Assembly (NCBI GenBank): GCA_016199585.1
Contig: JACQGM010000395.1
Location: 1 to 33,240, forward strand
Direction of reading: 5' to 3'
Length of the DNA: 33,240 bases
From: Armatimonadota bacterium
GTDB taxonomy: Bacteria > Armatimonadota > JAAZEB01
Shown: piece by piece, positions 6,646-13,320 of the stretch
How positions within the stretch are numbered: the first letter of the stretch is position 1
Layout of the letters: every line of letters begins with the position of its first letter
The notes under the pieces: model-generated
Databases searched by the model: none
The model's input: only the letters and a program-made list of their open reading frames with translations
What the model was told of the DNA's origin: nothing
Program-made: the position numbers and the translations under genes

Positions 6646-8838
6646 CTACCCCACCGCCGTGAACTCGCCGGGCACGGGCGACTCCAGGGCCCGGCGCAGC
6701 CCGGCGTGCTCGGCACGCGCCAGCCCGGGGTCTGCGGCGACCAGGGCGAAAGCCGCGCTGCGCGCCTCCTCCAGCTCGCGGGCATCGCGGAGAACGTTGG
6801 CGATCCGCAGGCCGCCCAGCGCGTCGAAGCCGTGCTGGCGCGTGCCGTAGACTTCGCCGGGACCGCGAATTTGCAGGTCCTCCTCGGCGATGCGGAAGCC
6901 GTCCGTCGTCTCCACCATCACTTTCGTGCGCCGCTGCCCGTCGCCCGCCCCCTGGCCTTCCGCCGCCGGCGCAAACGGGTTGTGCCGGGGGTCGGTCACC
7001 AACAGGCAATACGACCGGTGGCCGCCGCGCCCGACCCGGCCGCGGAGCTGATGGAGCTGCGCCAGCCCGAAGCGGTCGGCGTCCTCGATCACCATCACCG
7101 TGGCATTCGGCACGTCCACCCCCACCTCGATCACCGTTGTGCAGACGAGCACGTCAACGGCGCCGGCACGGAACGCCGCCATCGTCGCCGCGCGGTCGGG
7201 CGTGCGCATCCGTCCGTGCAGGAGACCGACCCGGAACCGCGGGAAGACCTGGCGCAGCTCCTCCGCCTTCTCGACGGCGGACTGGGCGTAGAGCGCCTCC
7301 GACTCCTCGATCAAGGGGCAGACGTAGTATGCCTGGCGTCCCTCCCGCACCTGATCGCGCAGGAACTCGCAGACGATGTCGCGCTCGTCGGCGGCGAACC
7401 ACTGCGTCACCACCGGCTGTCGCCCCGGGGGCAGCGCGTCAATCACCGAGAGATCGAGGTCGCCATAGAGGGTCAGGGCCAGGGTGCGCGGGATCGGCGT
7501 GGCGGTCATCACCAGCAGATCCGGCGCCGCGCCGTGGCCGAAGCCCTTCTCCCGGAGCGACTGGCGCTGCACGACCCCGAAGCGGTGCTGCTCGTCAACG
7601 ATCACCAGGCCGAGGCGGCGGAAGGCCACCCCCTCCTGGATGAGGGCATGGGTGCCGATCACCAGCGCCGTCTCGCCGGCGCTCAGCCGCTCCCGCGCCG
7701 CCTGCCGCTCTCTTTCGGCCAGGCTTCCGGTGAGAAGGTCCACCGCCACCCCCCGTGCGGCGAAGAGCCGCTGGAGGGTGAGAAAGTGCTGCTCCGCCAG
7801 GGTCTCCGTGGGCGCCATCAGCCCCACCTGGAAGCCGCTGCGGATGGCGGCCAGCGCCGCCGCGGCCGCCACTGCCGTCTTTCCCGAGCCCACGTCGCCC
7901 TGGAGCAGGCGGTGCATCGGGCGCGGCGCCCGCATGTCCGCCTGGATCTCGGCCAGGACGCGCGCCTGCGCCCCCGTTAGCGTGAACGGGAGCATCGCCG
8001 CGATCTCGTCGGCGACGTCCGCGTGGAAGGCGATGCCGCTGCGCGCCTCCTCCGCCGTCTTCCGGGCCGCCAGCCGCAATTGCAGGCGGAAGAACTCCTC
8101 GAACACCAGCCGCCGCAGCGCCGCGTCACGCGCCTCCCACGACTCCGGGAAGTGGATGCCGGCGAGCGCCTCCGCCAGGTCCACCAGGGCGTGGCGCTCG
8201 CGCACCGCCGCCGGGAGCGTGTCCGGCAGCCCGCGGAGGTGGGGAAGGAGCGAGAAGATCGCGTTCCGCACCGCGGGCTGAGACAGCCCCTCGGTGAGCG
8301 GATAGACCGGCACGATCCGGCCCATGCCCACCATGTCGCCGCCGGTGATCACCTCGCACTCCGGGCTGCTGATCTGGATCGCCCCGTAGCGCCGCTCCAC
8401 CTTCCCGTGGGCCACCAGGCGCGTGCCCACCGGGAACCGCCGCTGCACGTGCGGCTGGTTGAACCACACCAACTGAGCCGACCCGCTCTCGTCGGCCAGG
8501 AGCACCCGGGTGATCATCAGGCCGCGCCGACGCTCCGTCGCCGCCCCGGTGACACTCCCCGACACCGTCTCGGCCGCCCCGTGCGCCACCAGCCGGATCG
8601 GCTTCAGCCGGCTCCGGTCCTCATGCCGCCGTGGCAGGTGCCGGAGGAGATGTCCCACCGTCTGCACGCCCAGCTTCGAGAGTTGTTCGGCGCGGCGCGG
8701 ACCGACCCCCTTGACATACTGCACGGGCGCGTCGAGATCGATGCCGGGGCCGACGGCTCTGCCGGCAGGGCGAGCCGCACTCGCGCCCGGGCCCGCTCTC
8801 CGCCTGTCCGACGCCCGACCGGAGGGCTGCCGCTCCAC
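6646..8838 (-). CDS. recG: ATP-dependent DNA helicase RecG
   Basis: VKGVGPRRAEQLSKLGVQTVGHLL, LLQGDVGSGKTAVAAAAALAAI, IVDEQHRFGVVQR, MTATPIPRTLALTLYGDLDLS, GRVGRGGHRSYC. Confidence 0.97.
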   Translation of the reverse strand: MERQPSGRASDRRRAGPGASAARPAGRAVGPGIDLDAPVQYVKGVGPRRAEQLSKLGVQTVGHLLRHLPRRHEDRSRLKPIRLVAHGAAETVSGSVTGAATERRRGLMITRVLLADESGSAQLVWFNQPHVQRRFPVGTRLVAHGKVERRYGAIQISSPECEVITGGDMVGMGRIVPVYPLTEGLSQPAVRNAIFSLLPHLRGLPDTLPAAVRERHALVDLAEALAGIHFPESWEARDAALRRLVFEEFFRLQLRLAARKTAEEARSGIAFHADVADEIAAMLPFTLTGAQARVLAEIQADMRAPRPMHRLLQGDVGSGKTAVAAAAALAAIRSGFQVGLMAPTETLAEQHFLTLQRLFAARGVAVDLLTGSLAERERQAARERLSAGETALVIGTHALIQEGVAFRRLGLVIVDEQHRFGVVQRQSLREKGFGHGAAPDLLVMTATPIPRTLALTLYGDLDLSVIDALPPGRQPVVTQWFAADERDIVCEFLRDQVREGRQAYYVCPLIEESEALYAQSAVEKAEELRQVFPRFRVGLLHGRMRTPDRAATMAAFRAGAVDVLVCTTVIEVGVDVPNATVMVIEDADRFGLAQLHQLRGRVGRGGHRSYCLLVTDPRHNPFAPAAEGQGAGDGQRRTKVMVETTDGFRIAEEDLQIRGPGEVYGTRQHGFDALGGLRIANVLRDARELEEARSAAFALVAADPGLARAEHAGLRRALESPVPGEFTAVG

Positions 8839-8869
8839 CGGAGGTGACTCCCTTCGAGAAGACCCCCCT

Positions 8870-8899
8870 ATTATAGCGGCGGCTGCTTCCCGATGTCAA
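8870..8899 (-). promoter_or_regulatory. Sigma70-type promoter for recG: TTGACA-N18-TATAAT
   Basis: Minus strand TTGACA (8899-8894), 18-nt spacer, TATAAT (8875-8870), ~30 nt upstream of the recG start. Confidence 0.8.
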
Positions 8900-8957
8900 G
8901 GCAAACCCCGAGCAAACAGGAGGCTGCCGCACTGGCCCGCTCCACTCCGGCGGGCAC

Positions 8958-8981
8958 AAAAAAGGACGGCTTCTCGCCGTC
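8958..8981 (-). terminator. Terminator-like hairpin: GACGGC-GAGAA-GCCGTC then C and T6
   Basis: Minus strand 6-bp GC stem followed by CTTTTTT; no minus-strand gene directly upstream. Confidence 0.7.
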
Positions 8982-8987
8982 TCCCAC

Positions 8988-9016
8988 AGTATAGCACGAT
9001 TGCGGGGCGCTGTAAA
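8988..9016 (-). promoter_or_regulatory. Promoter-like TTTACA-N17-TGcTATACT (extended -10)
   Basis: Minus strand TTTACA (9016-9011), 17-nt spacer, TATACT (8993-8988) preceded by TGC. Confidence 0.6.
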
Positions 9017-9183
9017 GGCGCTGCGAAGGCGCCTGGATAGGCGGAGGCGGCATTCTCGACGTGAGCAGGATACCGCCGATCGGCGCCGAACTCTCCGGGG
9101 GGTGCCGGGATGGGGTCGGCGCCCCGCGCGGCGAACAGCCGCCGCGCGTCACACGGAAGCGGGATGAGAGGCCGGGTGCCGCG

Positions 9184-9723
9184 ATGGGATATGCTGTGGA
9201 AGTCTACTTCGATCCACAGGCGGAGGCGCGCGTCCGGCTTCTCTGGCAGCGCCTGGCCGATCAAGGGATCAGTTCGCCCCTGTCCGCAGCCGGCTCGCGG
9301 CCGCACGTGAGCCTGGCGGTGTTCGAGCGTGGCGACCCGGTGCGGCTGCGGGAGGAGCTGGCGGCGCTCGTTCCTCGCTGTCCCCCGCTCTCGCTCCTCT
9401 TCTCCTCGGTGGGCGCGTTCCCCACCCAGGAGGGGGTGGTCTTCCTTGCGCCGGTCGTCACCCCGGGCCTGCTGGAGGTCCACCGGCGCTTCCACGGCCA
9501 GCTTCAGGAGGCCGGCATCCGCTCGCTGGAGCACTACCGCCCGGGCCGCTGGGTGCCGCACTGCACGGTCGCCACCAATCTGGCCCCGGCGCAGACCGCG
9601 CTGGCGATGGAGGTCTGCGTCGCCAGCTCCGCGTTCGGCCCCGCGACGCTGACGGAGATCGGCCTCGTGGAGTTCCGGCCCGTGCGCTCGATCTGCGCGC
9701 TGCCCCTGCGGGCCTTGCTCTGA
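9184..9723 (+). CDS. 2'-5' RNA ligase family / cyclic phosphodiesterase-like protein
   Basis: MGYAVEVYFDPQAEARVRLLWQRLA; two H-x-[TS]/[SV] motifs RPHVSLAVF and VPHCTVATN. Confidence 0.85.
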   Translation: MGYAVEVYFDPQAEARVRLLWQRLADQGISSPLSAAGSRPHVSLAVFERGDPVRLREELAALVPRCPPLSLLFSSVGAFPTQEGVVFLAPVVTPGLLEVHRRFHGQLQEAGIRSLEHYRPGRWVPHCTVATNLAPAQTALAMEVCVASSAFGPATLTEIGLVEFRPVRSICALPLRALL

Positions 9724-9765
9724 CGCGCGGCGCGCCGCGGCCGCAGCAGCCGGCCGGCCTGGCGA

Positions 9766-12700
9766 GTGGATGGAGGTGTGTTCGTGGGGATACCGGCGCG
9801 CCGGGTGGCGGCGCTTCTCTATGGATCCGGGATGTGCGCCCTGATCTACCAGGTGGTCTGGCTGCGCGAGTTCCGACTCGTGTTCGGCGCATCCACGGCG
9901 GCCTCGGCGGCGGTGCTGGCGATCTTCATGGGAGGCCTGGGCGTGGGGGGGGCGGTCCTCGGGCGGCGGGCCGACCGTCATCCCCGGCCCCTCGCCTTCT
10001 ATGCCGGCCTGGAACTCCTGATCGCCGGGTCGGCGGCGGCCACGCCCTTCCTGGTGCAGGGTGTGGGCAGCCTCTACCACCTCCTCGGCGGCTCGCCCGC
10101 GCTCGGGCCGGCGCCGGCGGCCCTGGCGCGGCTGGCGCTCTCGGTGCTGGTGTTGGGGGCACCGACCTTCCTGATGGGCGGCACGCTCCCGGCCGCCGCG
10201 CGCGCCGTGGAGACGGATGAGGACGCGGGCCGGCGGCGCCTGGCGCTCCTCTACGGCGCCAATACGCTGGGGGCGGTCACCGGCGCGCTGCTCACCACCT
10301 TCTTCCTGCTGGGGATCTTCGGCGCCCGCCAGTCGCTCTGGATCGGCTGCCTCTGCAACGCGCTCGTCGCCGTGCTGGCGCGCGCGCTGGCGCGGAGCGA
10401 CACGGCCAAGCCCTCGGAGGCCGTGTCGCGGCCTGCCGCGCCCGCCGAGGAGACGCCCGCCGACGCCGGGCCGACGCCGGCGCCCGCCGGATACGTGCTC
10501 GCCGCTGCTGCCGCCACGGGGTTCGCCTTCTTCCTGATGGAGATGGTCTGGTACCGCATGCTCGGGCCGCTGCTCGGCGGCTCCACGTTCACCTTCGGGT
10601 TAATCCTCGCGGTGGTGCTCCTGGGCATCGGCCTGGGCGGTGTCGCCTGGGCGCTGGCCGGCCGGGGCGCGTCTCCCACTCCGGGGCTCTTCGCGCTCAC
10701 CCTGGGCATCGAGGCGCTGTGCATCGCCATCCCCTTCGCCCTCGGCGACCGGCTGGCGGTGCTGGCCGCACAGCTTCGCGCCCTGGGCTCCTTCGGCTTC
10801 GCGGGTGACGTCGCGGGCTGGGGCGTGGTGGCCGGTCTGACCACTTTCCCGGCGGCCTTCGTGGCGGGGATCCAGTTCCCGCTCCTCCTCGGGCTCCTGG
10901 GGAGGGGTCGTCGGGACGTGGGGCGGCAGACGGGCCTGGCGTACGCGTGGAATACCGCGGGGGCGATCGCCGGGTCGCTGGCGGGAGGCTTCGGGCTGCT
11001 GCCGCTGCTGAGCGCTCCGGGCACCTGGCGGGCGGTGGTGGCGCTCCTGGCGCTGATGGCGGTCGGCGCGCTCGTTCTCTCCGTGCGGCGGGAGGGCTGG
11101 CCGCGCACGGCGGGCGCGGCCGCGGGTGCCATCGGCCTGGCGCTGCTGCTCCTGGCGGCGGATGGACCAACGGCCGCCTGGCGCCACAGCCCGATCGGCG
11201 CGGGCCGCGTGGACCTCTTCCAGAGCACGCGCAACGACGTGCGCCGCTGGGCGCACGAGGCGCGGCGTGGCGTGACGTGGGAGGCGGAAGGGGTGGAGAG
11301 CAGCGTGGCCGTAGACACCGGCACCGGCCTCAGCTTCGTCATCAACGGGAAGGTGGACGGGCACGTGCAGACCGATGCGCCGACCCAGGTGATGCTCGGG
11401 CTGGTTGGCGCGGCGCTGCACCCGCGCCCCCGGCGCTCGCTGGTGGTGGGCCTTGGCACCGGGTGCAGCGCGGGTTGGCTGGCGCATGTGGCGGGCATGG
11501 ACCGCGTGGACGTGGTGGAGATGGAGCCGGCGATCCTGGAGGTGGCGCGGCGGTGCGCGCCCGTCAACCGCGACCCGCTGGCGAACCCGAAGGTGCGCGT
11601 CGTCATCGGGGACGCCCGCGAGGTGCTCCTCACCAGCCCTGAGCGGTACGACCTGATCGCCTCGGAGCCCTCGAACCCCTACCGCGCGGGCGTCGCCAGC
11701 CTCTACACCCGGGAGTTCTACCGCGGGGTGGCCTCCCGCCTGACAGAGGGGGGCCTCTTCCTCCAGTGGATCCAGGCCTACGAGGTGGACACCGAGACGG
11801 TGCGCACGATCTATGCCACCCTCGCGAGCGTCTTCCCGGTGGTGACGACCTGGCAGACCAACCCGGCCGACCTCCTCCTGGTCTGCTCGCGGGCGCCGGT
11901 GGCCTACCCGGTGCCGCTGCTGCGGGAACGCCTGCGCCAGGAGCCGTTCCGCTCGGCGCTGGCCCTGAGTTGGCGCGCCGCCGGCCTGGAGGGGTTTCTG
12001 GCGCACCATGCCGCGCGGCCCGAGTTCGCGAAGGTCGCCGCCGCGCCCGGCGAGGGCTCGCTGAGCACGGACGACCGCATGACGGTCGAGTACGGCTTCG
12101 CGCGGACCGTGGGGCGGCGGCAGGCGTTCACTATCGCCGACCTGCGCGGCGCGGCCCGCGCGATGGGGCTCCACCGGCCCGTTCTCACCGGCGGCTCGGT
12201 GGACTGGATGCGCGTCGAGGCCGCCTACGCCCTCATGTTCGCCCTGGATGAGTCCAACCTGCCGCGGCTCGAGGAGCTGCCGGCGGAGCAGCGCGCCTGC
12301 GGCGCCGTCGTGGCCGACTTCCGCCGCGAGCGTCACGCCACCGTGACGGCGGCCTGGCACCGAGGGGTGCTCCCCCCGGAGTCCCCGGCCGCGCGCAGCG
12401 CTGCCGCGTGGTCGCTGGCTGCCGCGGGCGACGCGGGCGCCCCTGAGGTCATCCGGAGACTGCGGGCCGACTCCCCCGCGGAGGCCGACCTGGCCCTCGC
12501 CCAGCTCCACGCGCGCCGGGGAGAGATGACAGCGGCGGCGGCGGCGCTGGTGGCCGCCTTCGAGCGCGCCCGCACCGACCCCTGGGTGCCCCAGTTGCTG
12601 CTGAGTAGGTCGCTGCGCCTGGCCGCCGCCCTCGGCGAGGGCGACCACTCGCTGGCGCCGCCCCTCTACCAGGCGGTGCGGCGTCCCTTCGTGGTGCGCC

Positions 12701-12969
12701 TGGTGGACGAGGAGCGGATGCGCGCCGCCCTGACCATCGCGGCCGTCATCGGCGGCGATGCGCTCGTGGAGGCGCTGGCGGCGTTTGAGCCGTACCCCTT
12801 GTGGGAGACGAAGCCCCTCATCCTGCGCGCCCGCTGCTATCGCGATGCTCGCCACCCGAAGGCGCGCCTCGCCGAGGCCGAGCTGAGCGCCTACCTGCGG
12901 AATGCCACCGTGAAGCTGAGCGAGTTGCTGATCCACGACCCGAGGGAGGCCGGGCGCGCGAGTCCGTGA
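9766..12969 (+). CDS. Fused MFS-like transporter / spermidine synthase-like protein with C-terminal helical repeats
   Basis: N-terminal multi-TM (ALLYGSGMCALIYQVVWLREFRLVFGASTAASAAVLAIFMGGLGVGG), then VVGLGTGCSAGWLAHV...VDVVEMEPAILEVAR...VVIGDAREVLLTSPERYDLIASEPSNPYRAGVASLYTREFY. Confidence 0.9.
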   Translation: MDGGVFVGIPARRVAALLYGSGMCALIYQVVWLREFRLVFGASTAASAAVLAIFMGGLGVGGAVLGRRADRHPRPLAFYAGLELLIAGSAAATPFLVQGVGSLYHLLGGSPALGPAPAALARLALSVLVLGAPTFLMGGTLPAAARAVETDEDAGRRRLALLYGANTLGAVTGALLTTFFLLGIFGARQSLWIGCLCNALVAVLARALARSDTAKPSEAVSRPAAPAEETPADAGPTPAPAGYVLAAAAATGFAFFLMEMVWYRMLGPLLGGSTFTFGLILAVVLLGIGLGGVAWALAGRGASPTPGLFALTLGIEALCIAIPFALGDRLAVLAAQLRALGSFGFAGDVAGWGVVAGLTTFPAAFVAGIQFPLLLGLLGRGRRDVGRQTGLAYAWNTAGAIAGSLAGGFGLLPLLSAPGTWRAVVALLALMAVGALVLSVRREGWPRTAGAAAGAIGLALLLLAADGPTAAWRHSPIGAGRVDLFQSTRNDVRRWAHEARRGVTWEAEGVESSVAVDTGTGLSFVINGKVDGHVQTDAPTQVMLGLVGAALHPRPRRSLVVGLGTGCSAGWLAHVAGMDRVDVVEMEPAILEVARRCAPVNRDPLANPKVRVVIGDAREVLLTSPERYDLIASEPSNPYRAGVASLYTREFYRGVASRLTEGGLFLQWIQAYEVDTETVRTIYATLASVFPVVTTWQTNPADLLLVCSRAPVAYPVPLLRERLRQEPFRSALALSWRAAGLEGFLAHHAARPEFAKVAAAPGEGSLSTDDRMTVEYGFARTVGRRQAFTIADLRGAARAMGLHRPVLTGGSVDWMRVEAAYALMFALDESNLPRLEELPAEQRACGAVVADFRRERHATVTAAWHRGVLPPESPAARSAAAWSLAAAGDAGAPEVIRRLRADSPAEADLALAQLHARRGEMTAAAAALVAAFERARTDPWVPQLLLSRSLRLAAALGEGDHSLAPPLYQAVRRPFVVRLVDEERMRAALTIAAVIGGDALVEALAAFEPYPLWETKPLILRARCYRDARHPKARLAEAELSAYLRNATVKLSELLIHDPREAGRASP

Positions 12970-13156
12970 GGGCGTGCCGGGCCGCACGGGGTGGCCCGGG
13001 GCCTTCCCACCTTCCGGGATGATTAGCGCCCGCGCACTCGGGGTATAACCATCGTGGATGGGTTTCATCGTCGCGTCCTCCACGGCGGGGAGATGGCGGA
13101 CGGGCACAGGGCCGGCGCCCGGGGGGTAGCGCCGGCCCATCGCGGGGCGAGGGGGC

Positions 13157-13185
13157 AAGGGGGCGGCTGCGTCAGCCGCCCCCTT
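13157..13185. terminator. Perfect 13-bp hairpin AAGGGGGCGGCTG-CGT-CAGCCGCCCCCTT, probable terminator
   Basis: Perfect inverted repeat in the intergenic region after 12969. Confidence 0.6.
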
Positions 13186-13244
13186 CTGCTGCCTGATGGA
13201 CCCCGCAGCGGGCTCCGCCGGCCGGTTGCGCGCGGTCCCCGTGC

Positions 13245-13273
13245 TTGCCGCAACTCCCTCCCTCCTGTATAAT
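13245..13273 (+). promoter_or_regulatory. Promoter-like TTGCCG-N17-TATAAT
   Basis: TTGCCG 13245-13250, 17-nt spacer, TATAAT 13268-13273, ~48 nt before ATG 13321. Confidence 0.6.
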
Positions 13274-13320
13274 ACCCGAGGGCATCCTCCGGCGCCCCAA
13301 GATCGGGAATCGGAAATCCC

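Noticed and set aside
6508-7980. 490-aa plus-strand ORF
   Set aside because: Antisense to recG/rsmD; shadow ORF.
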